The notes beneath the pieces were generated by a model, which made no database searches, was not told the DNA's origin, and was given only the letters and a program-made list of their open reading frames with translations. Below, piece after piece: positions 27,188-36,124 of a DNA stretch of 64,000 bases. Numbering within the stretch: the stretch's first letter is position 1; every line of letters starts with the position of its first letter. The translations under genes were made by a program, and so were the position numbers. The stretch comes from an uncultured Alkaliphilus sp. (GTDB lineage Bacteria > Bacillota > Clostridia > Peptostreptococcales > Natronincolaceae), in NCBI GenBank assembly GCA_938074565.1, contig CALJEQ010000015.1, positions 1-64,000 of the forward strand, read 5' to 3'.

Positions 27188-27907
27188 ATGGAAAATATAA
27201 TTAATCCTGCAATTAGGGCTGTTGTCCTTTACTTTACCCTCTTAATTTTATCAAGGATTATGGGTAGAAAAATGATTTCACAAATGACTTTTTTTGATTT
27301 TGCAGTTGGAATAACCATTGGTTCAGTGGCAGGTAGTGCTGCTTTAGGTCAAAATAACAATAGCCTGGTGGCAGGAGTTACTGTATTAGTTGTATTAACA
27401 GTACTGGTATTCATAATAGGTTACATCCATATTAAAAGTTTTAGATTTAATAAACTGGTGGATTCAGAACCTATCGTTGTTATAGAAAAGGGACAAATAG
27501 TTGATAAAAACTTGAAGCGAGAACGTTTTACAATAGGTGAACTTACAGCCCTTTTAAGACAAAAAAACATATTTAATATTGCCGATGTAGAATTTGCCCT
27601 TCTAGAACATGACGGTAAGTTATCCGTCTTACCAAAGTCTCAAAAACAAGCACTTAAACCAGCAGATATGAATATCTCAACACCCTATCAAGGTTTAACT
27701 AAAGATGTTATTGTAGATGGAGTAATAATAAAGGAAAATTTAGCAGATGCCAAACTCACTCGCCAATGGTTAATGGATCAATTAAAGGTGTATGGAGTAG
27801 AAAATGTAGAAGATGTTTTTTATGCTGGAATAGACTCATTAAATAATCTATATGTTTCAAAAAGAAATACACAACAAGAAAAGGACGGTAAATACGGAAT
27901 AGAATAA
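27188..27907 (+). CDS. YetF/DUF421 family membrane protein
   Basis: 239 aa. Three N-terminal helices (about 8-24, 32-53, 60-82) are followed by the soluble DUF421 part, with 'VVIEKGQIVDKNLKRERFTIGELTALLRQKNIFNIADVEFALLE' near residue 92, the YetF/YrbG signature. Homologues are common in spore-forming Firmicutes and their role is unclear. SD AAAGGAAC before the ATG. Single gene, closed by a hairpin terminator. Confidence 0.88.
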   Translation: MENIINPAIRAVVLYFTLLILSRIMGRKMISQMTFFDFAVGITIGSVAGSAALGQNNNSLVAGVTVLVVLTVLVFIIGYIHIKSFRFNKLVDSEPIVVIEKGQIVDKNLKRERFTIGELTALLRQKNIFNIADVEFALLEHDGKLSVLPKSQKQALKPADMNISTPYQGLTKDVIVDGVIIKENLADAKLTRQWLMDQLKVYGVENVEDVFYAGIDSLNNLYVSKRNTQQEKDGKYGIE

Positions 27908-27916
27908 TAATACAAC

Positions 27917-27957
27917 AAAAAAACCACTCCTCGAATCATTTCGAAAAGTGGTTTTTC
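27917..27957 (+). terminator. bidirectional terminator
   Basis: AAAAACCACT...AGTGGTTTTT forms a hairpin with A and T runs on both sides. It lies between the YetF gene and the oppositely oriented tRNA-Thr. Confidence 0.8.
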
Positions 27958-27969
27958 TTATAGTTTTAA

Positions 27970-28046
27970 TGGAGCTGATGAGCGGACTCGAACCGCCGAA
28001 CCTCTTCCTTACCAAGGAAGTGCTCTACCTACTGAGCTACATCAGC
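27970..28046 (-). tRNA. tRNA-Thr (anticodon GGU)
   Basis: A 77-nt cloverleaf on the minus strand. The acceptor GCTGATG pairs with CATCAGC, followed by T and an encoded CCA. The D-arm is AGCTCAGTAGGTAGAGC. The anticodon stem CTTCC/GGAAG encloses TTGGTAA, giving anticodon GGT. The T-arm contains GGTTCGAGTCC. GGU reads ACC and ACU, hence threonine. Confidence 0.97.
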
Positions 28047-28448
28047 ATGTTTTTAATTATTGTATCGCTTGGGCACTTAAATAGTATATATTAATTTTAA
28101 CCCAAAGTAAAGTAAAAAATACAAAAAAAACGTCTTTTTTTTATTGTATTTTTTACCAAATATATTCTTTTTATACTTAACTGTTGTTAGTGTTTATACA
28201 CGTGATTGAATATTTATCAATACAGCTATATGTAATTTATTACTTATAAAATTCAATATTGCAATTTGTATTTATTTTTAAACCTTATTTGCAAATCATT
28301 TTACCATAAATTATGCTTTTTTAAGTATATTTTGCAATTTTTATTTAACAAAATTTCATTTTTTTACTTTTTTACTATTGACTAGCTCTATAGACAACTG
28401 TATAATCGTTCATATAGATTAATAATTATTAACGAGGAGGACGACATT
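28047..28448. other. AT-rich intergenic upstream of the citrate/homocitrate operon
   Basis: 402 bp of very AT-rich sequence with no open frame of note. It contains the operon promoter at 28378-28406 and must also hold the upstream region of tRNA-Thr on the other strand. No T-box or other riboswitch pattern was seen. Confidence 0.6.
28378..28406 (+). promoter_or_regulatory. sigma-A promoter of the three-gene operon
   Basis: TTGACT (28378) and TATAAT (28401) are spaced by 17 bp, an almost perfect consensus, 43 bp before the first start codon. Confidence 0.85.
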
Positions 28449-29594
28449 ATGAACAAAAAAATTAATATACTAGATACAACCCTAAGGGATGGAGAGCAAA
28501 CAGCAGGTGTTGTCTTCGCCAATGAAGAAAAAATATTTATTGCTAAAATGTTAGATGCGATAGGAGTAGATCAAATAGAGGCAGGTATTCCTGTAATGGG
28601 AGAAAACGAAAAAAACGTCATTAAAAAAATAGTTAAAAGCAATCTTAAGGCAAGTATAATGGGTTGGAATAGAGCTGTTATACAAGACCTACAACAATCA
28701 ATAGATTGTGGAGTTGACGCTGTGGCAATTTCTATCTCTACTTCTGATATTCATATAAAACATAAACTAAATTCAACTAGAGATAAAGTGGTTGAACAAA
28801 TGGTAAAAGCCACTGAATATGCAAAGCAAAATGGAATGTATATATCAGTAAATGCAGAAGATGCTTCTCGAAGTGATGAAACATTTTTGCTTCATTTCAT
28901 TAAATCAGCAAAGGAAGCAGGCGCAAACCGTATTAGATTTTGTGATACTGTAGGTATTCTAAACCCCATCACTACTTATAACAAAATTAAATTAATTAAA
29001 GACAATGTTAATATAGATGTTGAAATGCATACCCATAATGACTTGGGTATGGCAACTGCCAACGCTATAGCAGGTGCACTGGCAGGTGCTAATTATTTAG
29101 GGGTTACTGTAAATGGATTAGGTGAAAGAGCAGGTAATGCATCTTTAGAAGAAGTTATTATGGCTGTTAAAGCTTCTATGGAAATAAATATTGACTACAA
29201 AACTGAAAACTTGAAGGATTTATGTAAGTATGTTGCAAAAGCCTCCGATAGATTCATACCAAAATGGAAGGCTATTGTGGGGGAAAATATTTTCCACCAC
29301 GAGTCAGGAATCCATGCTGATGGTATGCTGAAAAATCCTCTGACCTACGAAATTATCAATCCAGATGAGTTAGGTTTAGAGAGAAAAATTATAATTGGTA
29401 AACATTCTGGTACTGCCGCCATCAAAAACAGACTAGCCTTCTTCAATATAATTATTGATAATAATACAGCTTATCAATTACTAGATAAAGTCAGAAATAC
29501 TGCTATTGCCATTAAAAGATCCTTAACAGATTTAGAGCTATTAAACTTATATGAAGATGTCATTGAAGATATGGCCATTTTAAAAGAAGCATAA
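28449..29594 (+). CDS. homocitrate synthase-like (NifV/LeuA family) enzyme, possibly Re-citrate synthase
   Basis: 381 aa of the HMGL-like acyltransferase family. DTTLRDGEQ (9-17), metal-binding HTHND (194-198) and VNGLGERAGN are all present. Family members condense acetyl-CoA with a 2-oxo acid. The length and motif set fit NifV-type homocitrate synthase. The anaerobic Re-citrate synthase belongs to the same family, and the genes that follow (aconitase, isocitrate dehydrogenase) would complete either citrate to 2-oxoglutarate or homocitrate to 2-oxoadipate. No nif or lysine gene is adjacent, so the citrate reading is attractive but unproven. SD GAGGAGG; a strong promoter lies just upstream. 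Confidence 0.85.
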   Translation: MNKKINILDTTLRDGEQTAGVVFANEEKIFIAKMLDAIGVDQIEAGIPVMGENEKNVIKKIVKSNLKASIMGWNRAVIQDLQQSIDCGVDAVAISISTSDIHIKHKLNSTRDKVVEQMVKATEYAKQNGMYISVNAEDASRSDETFLLHFIKSAKEAGANRIRFCDTVGILNPITTYNKIKLIKDNVNIDVEMHTHNDLGMATANAIAGALAGANYLGVTVNGLGERAGNASLEEVIMAVKASMEINIDYKTENLKDLCKYVAKASDRFIPKWKAIVGENIFHHESGIHADGMLKNPLTYEIINPDELGLERKIIIGKHSGTAAIKNRLAFFNIIIDNNTAYQLLDKVRNTAIAIKRSLTDLELLNLYEDVIEDMAILKEA

Positions 29595-29606
29595 GGAGTG
29601 AAATTA

Positions 29607-31550
29607 ATGAAAAAAAATATTACCTATAAAATATTAGAAAACCATTTAGTTAGGGGAGAACTAACCTCTGATGCTGAAATAGGAATAAAAATAGATCAAA
29701 CCTTGACTCAAGATTCCACTGGAACAATGGTTTATTTGCAGTTGGAAGCTATGGGGGTTACGGAAATTAAAACTCAACTGTCAGTTGCCTATATTGATCA
29801 CAACACCCTTCAAACAGGTTTTGAAAATGCCGATGATCATGAATTTATTAAGAGTGTTGCTGCAAAATATGGCATTGTCTATTCAAAGCCAGGAAACGGT
29901 ATTTGTCATCAACTGCATTTAGAAAACTTTGCGAATCCTGGTGGCACATTAATAGGTTCCGACAGTCATACTCCAACAGCTGGAGGAATGGGGATGTTAT
30001 CTATAGGTACTGGAGGATTAGATGTTGCAATAGCCATGGCAAGCGGAGAATACCACCTTAAAGTACCTAAAGTATTAAACATTTATTTAACAGGTGCATT
30101 AAGCCCATGGGTATCTGCTAAAGATGTTATCCTTTATATTTTAAAAAAATTAACTGTAAAGGGTGGTATTGGAAAGGTAATAGAATACTCTGGTGAAGGG
30201 GTTCATTGCTTATCATTAACCGACCGTGCCACCATCACTAATATGGGGGCTGAATTAGGAGCCACCTCTTCCATCTTCCCCTCCGACTCTATTACTAAAC
30301 AATATTTAATCGCACAAGGTCGAGAAGAAGATTGGGTAGAAATAAAGGCTGATGATGATGCCTTCTATGACGAAACCATTACTATTAACTTAAGTAATAT
30401 TTCACCGATGGTGGCAAAACCCCATAGTCCTGATAATGTAGACTTTATATCAACTTTACCTAATTTAAAAGTAGATCAAGTTTTAATTGGAAGCTGTACC
30501 AACTCTTCCTATAAGGATTTAATGAAGGTTGCCGCCATCTTAAAGGGTAAAAAAGTTCATCCGGATATTAGTTTAGGCATTTCCCCTGGTTCCAGTAACA
30601 TTTTAAAGATGTTAGCAGATAACGGAGCTTTGGGGGATATGATTAGTGCTGGTGCCCGTATTTTAGAGTGTAGTTGTGGCCCTTGTATTGGTATGGGCCA
30701 AGCCCCTCAATCCAACGGTATTTCATTAAGAACTTTTAACCGTAATTTTTGTGGTCGAAGTGGAACAAAAAATGCAGATATTTACTTGTTGAGTCCTGAA
30801 GTTGCAGCACTTTCAGCAATTAATGGTTATTTAGTAGACCCCTCTAGTCTTGGGGAAGAAATATTAATAGATGAACCTGCATACTTCCCTAAGGATAAAA
30901 ACTATTTTATTTTTCCTGAGGATGGTAATAAAACCCTTGAAGTTAAGATGGGACCCAATATTAAACCCTTCCCAATTAATACAGAACTTATAGATTTATT
31001 AAAGGGAACCGTAGTATTAAAAACCTTAGACAACATCACCACAGATGATATTATGCCTTCAAATGCAAAACTACTTCCCTATCGTTCTAATATTCCTTAC
31101 CTTTCAATATTTTGTTTTAATACCATTGATGAACACTTTGAAAATAAGTGTCAAATGTATAAGGGTGGTTTTATAATAGGAGGGGATAATTATGGGCAAG
31201 GCTCCAGTAGAGAACATGCAGCCCTCGTTCCTCTTTATTTAGGTATTAAAGGTGTAATCGCCAAATCTTTTGCAAGGATTCATAAGGCTAATTTAATTAA
31301 TAGTGGTATTTTGCCCCTTGAATTTGTTAATCCAACGGATTATGAACTAATTGATGAGACGGATGAACTAAAGATAGATAATATTATTAATCAACTAAAA
31401 AACAAAAAAGATATAACCATTAATAACTTATCTAAAGGAACTTCTTTTACAGTAAAATTTATTGGTTCCAATCGTGATATAGAGATTTTACTTTATGGTG
31501 GCTATTTAAACTATACAAAAACTAACTTGGAGGGATTAAGAAATGAGTAA
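29607..31550 (+). CDS. aconitase family hydratase (clostridial type)
   Basis: 647 aa from ATG 29607; a GTG at 29598 lies inside the SD AAGGAG. The [4Fe-4S] ligands are visible in IGSCTNS and CSCGPCIGMG. The N-terminus has DQTLTQDSTGTMVYLQLEAMG, typical of the shorter aconitase subgroup of anaerobes. The swivelling domain is at the C-terminus, with GDNYGQGSSREHAAL. It would isomerise citrate to isocitrate (or homocitrate to homoisocitrate). It sits 12 bp after the synthase gene and overlaps the dehydrogenase by 8 bp. Confidence 0.92.
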   Translation: MKKNITYKILENHLVRGELTSDAEIGIKIDQTLTQDSTGTMVYLQLEAMGVTEIKTQLSVAYIDHNTLQTGFENADDHEFIKSVAAKYGIVYSKPGNGICHQLHLENFANPGGTLIGSDSHTPTAGGMGMLSIGTGGLDVAIAMASGEYHLKVPKVLNIYLTGALSPWVSAKDVILYILKKLTVKGGIGKVIEYSGEGVHCLSLTDRATITNMGAELGATSSIFPSDSITKQYLIAQGREEDWVEIKADDDAFYDETITINLSNISPMVAKPHSPDNVDFISTLPNLKVDQVLIGSCTNSSYKDLMKVAAILKGKKVHPDISLGISPGSSNILKMLADNGALGDMISAGARILECSCGPCIGMGQAPQSNGISLRTFNRNFCGRSGTKNADIYLLSPEVAALSAINGYLVDPSSLGEEILIDEPAYFPKDKNYFIFPEDGNKTLEVKMGPNIKPFPINTELIDLLKGTVVLKTLDNITTDDIMPSNAKLLPYRSNIPYLSIFCFNTIDEHFENKCQMYKGGFIIGGDNYGQGSSREHAALVPLYLGIKGVIAKSFARIHKANLINSGILPLEFVNPTDYELIDETDELKIDNIINQLKNKKDITINNLSKGTSFTVKFIGSNRDIEILLYGGYLNYTKTNLEGLRNE

Positions 31551-32550
31551 AATAACACTTATTCCAGGAGATGGAATTGGACCAGAGGTTACAGAATCTG
31601 TTTTAAAGGTTATAGCCGCTAGTAAAGTAAATATTAACTGGGAAACAATTAACGCTGGCGAAGATGTGTATAAATCTACAGGTAGCTTTATAACCGATGA
31701 ACTATTAAACAGTATTTCCACCAATAAAATAGCCTTCAAAGGCCCTATTACCACCCCAATAGGTAAAGGATTTAAAAGTATTAACGTAACCTTAAGACAA
31801 AAGTTTACCACCTATGCCAACGTAAGACCTGTAAAAAGTATACCTGGGGTTAAAACTCCCTTTAATAACGTAGACTTAGTAATCATTCGAGAAAACACTG
31901 AAGATTTATATGCTGGTATAGAACATTTTGTTACAGATGGCGTAGCTGAATCAATTAAAGTGATAACTGAAAAAGCATCTTTAAAAATTGGTGAATATGC
32001 TTTTCAATATGCTAAAAAACATAATCACAAAAAGGTAACAGCAGTCCACAAAGCTAACATTATGAAGATTTCTGATGGTCTTTTCTTAGATTGTATCCGT
32101 AACGTGGCAGCTAAATACCCAGAGATTGAATACGAAGAAGTAATTGTAGATAATATGTGTATGCAACTGGTTATGCACCCTGAAAGGTATGATGTTTTAG
32201 TATTGCCAAACCTATATGGTGATATTGTATCGGATTTAGCTGCTGGTTTAGTGGGGGGATTAGGCTTAGTACCTGGCGCAAATATTGGTGATGATATTGC
32301 TATATTTGAAGCAGTTCATGGTTCTGCTCCTAAACTTGCAGGTAAAAACATTGCCAACCCCACAGCTTGTATCCTTTCAGCCTCTATGTTATTGGACTAT
32401 ATTGGTGAAATTGATTCAGCCGAAAAGATTCGAAAAGCAGTTTATTCCACCATAAAAGAAGGTGTTTACATTACAAAAGATTTAGGTGGAACTGCCACAA
32501 CAGAAGAATTTACCAATGCTATTTGTACTTATTTAAAAAATAATTACTAA
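31543..32550 (+). CDS. NAD-type isocitrate (or homoisocitrate) dehydrogenase
   Basis: 335 aa of the beta-decarboxylating dehydrogenase family: IPGDGIGPEV (7-16), SINVTLRQKFTTYANVRP near residue 79, RENTEDLYAGIEH, and NLYGDIVSDLAAG with the metal-binding aspartates. The S-N-x-x-LRxxF-x-x-YANVRP loop is that of NAD-dependent isocitrate or homoisocitrate dehydrogenase rather than isopropylmalate dehydrogenase. Last gene of the operon, SD GGAGGG, ended by a hairpin terminator. The product is 2-oxoglutarate (or 2-oxoadipate). Confidence 0.9.
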   Translation: MSKITLIPGDGIGPEVTESVLKVIAASKVNINWETINAGEDVYKSTGSFITDELLNSISTNKIAFKGPITTPIGKGFKSINVTLRQKFTTYANVRPVKSIPGVKTPFNNVDLVIIRENTEDLYAGIEHFVTDGVAESIKVITEKASLKIGEYAFQYAKKHNHKKVTAVHKANIMKISDGLFLDCIRNVAAKYPEIEYEEVIVDNMCMQLVMHPERYDVLVLPNLYGDIVSDLAAGLVGGLGLVPGANIGDDIAIFEAVHGSAPKLAGKNIANPTACILSASMLLDYIGEIDSAEKIRKAVYSTIKEGVYITKDLGGTATTEEFTNAICTYLKNNY

Positions 32551-32555
32551 TTACC

Positions 32556-32596
32556 ACAAAAGGAATTTCCTGTTATTTAGGAAATTCCTTTTTATA
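32556..32596. terminator. bidirectional terminator between converging genes
   Basis: AAAAGGAATTTCCT and AGGAAATTCCTTTTT form a strong hairpin usable on both strands. It overlaps the stop codon of the opposing CorC-like gene. Confidence 0.88.
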
Positions 32597-33839
32597 TACT
32601 TACCCTTATACTCTTAATTCTATTTTTGTCAATTACTTCCACTTTGAATTTTACTCCATTAAACTCAATAACTTCATCGGATTTTGGAAGTCTACCCAAT
32701 TCACCAATGATGAAACCTCCAATAGAGTCAAAGTTATCCGATTCTATATTGGTATTTAACATATCGTTTACTAAATTTATTTTGGTACTACCCTCCACCA
32801 TGTATTCATTTTCACTAATTACCTTTATTTCTTCTATTTCATGCTCGTCATATTCATCTTGTATTTCACCGACAATTTCTTCAATTAAATCTTCTATTGT
32901 TACAATACCTGCTGTTCCCCCATACTCATCCAACACAATAGCAATATGGGTGCGGTTTTTCTTCATTTCTTTAAATAATGTGCTAATCTTTTTAAATTCA
33001 AAAGTAAAGTAAGGTTTTCTCATATACTTGCTAATGTCAAAATTTTCATCTAAACCCTCTATAAAAAGCATATCTTTAACATACAAAATTCCAATTATAT
33101 TATCTATATTTTCTTCATATACTGGGTATCTAGAAAACTGTTCTTCTTTTAGAGTTTCTAAAATCACAGAAAGGGAAGTATTTACATGAAAAGCTGTAAT
33201 ATCCGTCCTTTGAATCATTACGTCACTTATATGTAAATCTCCAAATTCAAATACATTATAAATCATTTGTTTTTCCTCTACCTCCAGCACACCTTCTTCA
33301 TGGCTGACAGTTACTATAGTTTTTAGTTCTTCTTCTGTAATAAAAGGTTGTTCTCTATCAGTTTTGATTCCCATTAGCTTTATAATTGCATTGGTTATAT
33401 AAGTAAAAACAATTACAACAGGGTTCAGTAGATTAACAATATATGAAATAGGCTTTATAATCTTTAAAGCCAATTTTTCTGCTTTTTTAGCCGCTAAAGA
33501 TTTAGGTGTTATTTCAGCAAATATTATTACCACTAACGTCATAATACCTGTTGCTATTGCCACCCCACCACTGCCAAAAAAGTCTAAAGCAAGAGAAGTG
33601 GCTAAAGCAGATGCACCTATATTAATTGCATTATTGGCAACCAAAATAGTACTAAGCATTTTCCCAGGTTTATCAGTCATTTTTAATATTAGTTCAGACC
33701 CTGGTATCCCTTCCTCTAGCATATGTCTTATTCTTATTTTACTAATGCTCATTAATGCCGTTTCACTGGCAGAAAAAAAAGCAGAGGTTAAAAGCAAAAT
33801 AAATAAAATAACTAATCTACTAAAATAATTATATTCCAC
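32592..33839 (-). CDS. CNNM/CorC-type transporter (hemolysin family, DUF21-CBS)
   Basis: 415 aa. The N-terminal DUF21 has four hydrophobic segments (about 8-150) and the family SASETALMSISK near residue 24. A CBS pair follows (about 200-320, with 'VMIQRTDITAF' and 'IVLDEYGGTAGIVTIEDLIEEIVGEI'), then a C-terminal CorC_HlyC domain (about 335-413). Members act in magnesium or cobalt efflux; the old name hemolysin is misleading. The GTG start has SD GGGGG. It appears to be transcribed alone. Confidence 0.93.
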   Translation of the reverse strand: MEYNYFSRLVILFILLLTSAFFSASETALMSISKIRIRHMLEEGIPGSELILKMTDKPGKMLSTILVANNAINIGASALATSLALDFFGSGGVAIATGIMTLVVIIFAEITPKSLAAKKAEKLALKIIKPISYIVNLLNPVVIVFTYITNAIIKLMGIKTDREQPFITEEELKTIVTVSHEEGVLEVEEKQMIYNVFEFGDLHISDVMIQRTDITAFHVNTSLSVILETLKEEQFSRYPVYEENIDNIIGILYVKDMLFIEGLDENFDISKYMRKPYFTFEFKKISTLFKEMKKNRTHIAIVLDEYGGTAGIVTIEDLIEEIVGEIQDEYDEHEIEEIKVISENEYMVEGSTKINLVNDMLNTNIESDNFDSIGGFIIGELGRLPKSDEVIEFNGVKFKVEVIDKNRIKSIRVSI

Positions 33840-33940
33840 TTTACTACCCCCTTCTTAAAAAACAAGAGTAATTTCTTTCCTGCCTTTAGTATTTCATTTA
33901 TTTGTAAAAATATTAGCTTTCTATAGTATTTCCCTTTCTT

Positions 33941-34516
33941 TTAAACTCTAACAAAAAGATATTTATAATAACCTATAAACTCTCTAATTATAGAATATAC
34001 ATCCCTTATTTCAAAATAACTTCCGTGGGCAGAATAAATATTTTCAATACCTACCTTATTAAAAGCCAATTTACTTCTAGTTATATGAAAATATTGAGAA
34101 ATAACCATTACTGAGTCCAACTCCATCCGATCCATTATTTCTTTAGCATTGATGGCTGTCATCATGGTGTTATACCCATTACTATCCACCAAAATAACTT
34201 CTTCAGGTACTCCATTACTAACCATATATTCCTTCATAACCACAGCTTCGTCAAAACCTTCCTTTCCAACACCACCACTAACAATTACATATCTAAAATA
34301 ATCCTTTTTATACAGGTCTATTGCAGCATTTAATCTGCTTTTTAAGCGTTGGGATGGTTCACCTGTCAATTCTATTTTGTTTCCTAATACCACTGCCACA
34401 TCTACTTTTTCCAGTTCATCTATTAATCCATCCGCCACTGTGTACAATGTGTGTACACCGAACCATAATATCATTACTAACACAATTGTTACTAGTAGTT
34501 TAAGTAGTTTTCTCAT
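33941..34516 (-). CDS. YdcF family protein (DUF218)
   Basis: 191 aa. N-terminal membrane anchor (7-28), then the DUF218 fold with AVVLGNKIELTGEPSQRLKSR (41-61), VSGGVGKEGFDEA and SRSK-type C-terminal residues (ITRSKLAF). Homologues (YdcF, SanA, ElyC) act at the cell envelope. The enzymatic role is not settled. SD AGAGGT. Confidence 0.88.
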   Translation of the reverse strand: MRKLLKLLVTIVLVMILWFGVHTLYTVADGLIDELEKVDVAVVLGNKIELTGEPSQRLKSRLNAAIDLYKKDYFRYVIVSGGVGKEGFDEAVVMKEYMVSNGVPEEVILVDSNGYNTMMTAINAKEIMDRMELDSVMVISQYFHITRSKLAFNKVGIENIYSAHGSYFEIRDVYSIIREFIGYYKYLFVRV

Positions 34517-34555
34517 ATTAAATTACCTCTTTCACTATTCTTTTAATATAAATAT

Positions 34556-34590
34556 AATCCCTAAGCATAACTGTACTTAGGGATCTTTAT
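34556..34590. terminator. hairpin between ybjQ-like and ydcF-like genes
   Basis: ATCCCTAAG and CTTAGGGAT form a stem with a 10-nt loop. On the minus strand only an AT-rich tail follows, so termination there may be weak. Confidence 0.5.
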
Positions 34591-34630
34591 TTTACAATAT
34601 TTATCTATATAATTAACTTACACTTACAAA

Positions 34631-34945
34631 CTACTTTAATTTAACGGCTGTACCGTAAACTAATATCTCTGCCGCCCCTTGCATAATGCCAGAAGTGGAA
34701 AATCGGATATTGACAACTGCGTCTGCCCCCATCTTTTTAGCTTCATTTGTCATATTTTGCAAAGCAATTTCCCTTGCTTCATCTAGCATTTCTGTATACT
34801 CCTTTAATTCTCCCCCAACAATATGTCTTAAACTTGCTAAAATATCTTTACCAATATGTTTAGCACGAATAGTACTTCCCTTTGCTAAACCTAAAATTTC
34901 TATAATTTCTTTTCCTGGTATTTCTGTAGTATTAGTAATAATCAT
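34631..34945 (-). CDS. YbjQ family protein (DUF74)
   Basis: 104 aa matching the YbjQ/UPF0145 family throughout: 'TTEIPGKEI', 'GSTIRAKHIGKDILASLRHIVGGELKEYTEML', 'ARE.AL..M..EAKKMGADAVVNIRF' and a C-terminal GTAV. It forms a small pentameric fold of unknown function, sometimes called heavy-metal binding. SD GGAGGGG. Confidence 0.92.
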   Translation of the reverse strand: MIITNTTEIPGKEIIEILGLAKGSTIRAKHIGKDILASLRHIVGGELKEYTEMLDEAREIALQNMTNEAKKMGADAVVNIRFSTSGIMQGAAEILVYGTAVKLK

Positions 34946-35077
34946 AAAATTCCCCTCCTAAAATGGTCATGCTATTTTGCATCATTTAATAATAAATAAC
35001 CTATTTAATTCCTCTTTTAGCTTTATTCTACAAAACTAATATTATTCCTTTTTCTAATATCATAAAAAAATTATAAA

Positions 35078-36124
35078 TTAAGTTAATTTCTCTTCAATCA
35101 AAACAGAATAAACTTTCCCATTCACCTTCACATTAAACCTTTTTTTAGAGGCATCCCTAACCCCTGTTATTTTTAACTGATTAAAATAATTCATAAGATT
35201 AATTATTTTATTTTCCTGTTGATGTAGGAGTTGATGGGCTTCTTCAACTGTTACTTCTTCAAAACGGATACAATCCCCTGGCTTCATTTGAGCTAAATAG
35301 GGTATATCTGTAGAGATAACGTTAGCTATCTTAGTATAACCTCCTGTAGTTTGATGGTCTACCATCATAATAATAGGTTTACCATCTCCAGGTACTTGAA
35401 TAGCCCCTAAATTAATACCTCCCGAAACAATATCAGCACCTTTTACATGTTGTATTAGCGGTCCTTCTAATCGATAGCCCATTCGGTCACATTGATTAGA
35501 TAAGACATATTCTTCCTCTAAAAAAGTCCTTATGCCTTTTTCACTAAAACCATCTACTTCCGAACCCATAATTACTCTTATATTTCTTTTCTTATTATAC
35601 TTAGGAATCATCTCAGCAGGTATTTCCCGTACTTCTAACACACCACTTCCACTTATGGGGTTTAAAGGTATTAAATCACCATCTTTCAACTTTTCACCAC
35701 CAAAACCACCAAACCCGCCCCTTAAATAAGTAGATAAACTTCCCATTACTTTTTCAACATCAAACCCTCCTGCTATGGTTAAATATCCTCTGCAACCGGT
35801 TTTCACAGAAGAAAATTTCAATTCATCCCCTTCAGTTGCTCCTATTGACTGATACATATTAATTGCTCTTCCATTAAGGGTGGGCTGAAAATCTCCCCCT
35901 GTAATAGCAAAAACCCTATTATCATTAAACTTAATAGTAGGTCCAACTAAAGTAAACTCTATACCAGCCTCAAGACGGTGATTTCCCACCAACATATTAC
36001 CCAACTGTAAAGCATATTGGTCCATCGCCCCAGCCACAGGTATACCAAATTGTTGATAGCCTATTCGTCCACCATCTTGCAACGTGGATAATAAGCCCCC
36101 TTTAATAATGAGTATATTAGACAT
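35078..36124 (-). CDS. pxpC: 5-oxoprolinase subunit C (biotin-dependent carboxyltransferase fold)
   Basis: 348 aa from ATG 36124 (SD AAAGGAAG 8 nt upstream; a GTG at 36133 is too close to it). KipA/PxpC family: 'IIKGGLLSTLQDGGRIGYQQFGIP' at the start, 'GGDFQPTLNGR' and 'SQCDRMGYRLEG'-like 'SNQCDRMGYRLEGP'. With PxpA and PxpB it opens 5-oxoproline (pyroglutamate) to glutamate at the cost of ATP. It overlaps pxpB by 8 bp; last gene of the operon. Confidence 0.93.
   Translation of the reverse strand: MSNILIIKGGLLSTLQDGGRIGYQQFGIPVAGAMDQYALQLGNMLVGNHRLEAGIEFTLVGPTIKFNDNRVFAITGGDFQPTLNGRAINMYQSIGATEGDELKFSSVKTGCRGYLTIAGGFDVEKVMGSLSTYLRGGFGGFGGEKLKDGDLIPLNPISGSGVLEVREIPAEMIPKYNKKRNIRVIMGSEVDGFSEKGIRTFLEEEYVLSNQCDRMGYRLEGPLIQHVKGADIVSGGINLGAIQVPGDGKPIIMMVDHQTTGGYTKIANVISTDIPYLAQMKPGDCIRFEEVTVEEAHQLLHQQENKIINLMNYFNQLKITGVRDASKKRFNVKVNGKVYSVLIEEKLT

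Noticed and set aside
28047-28448. T-box or other riboswitch in the gap next to tRNA-Thr
   Set aside because: No T-box sequence, specifier hairpin or aptamer core could be found; only a plain sigma-A promoter is present.
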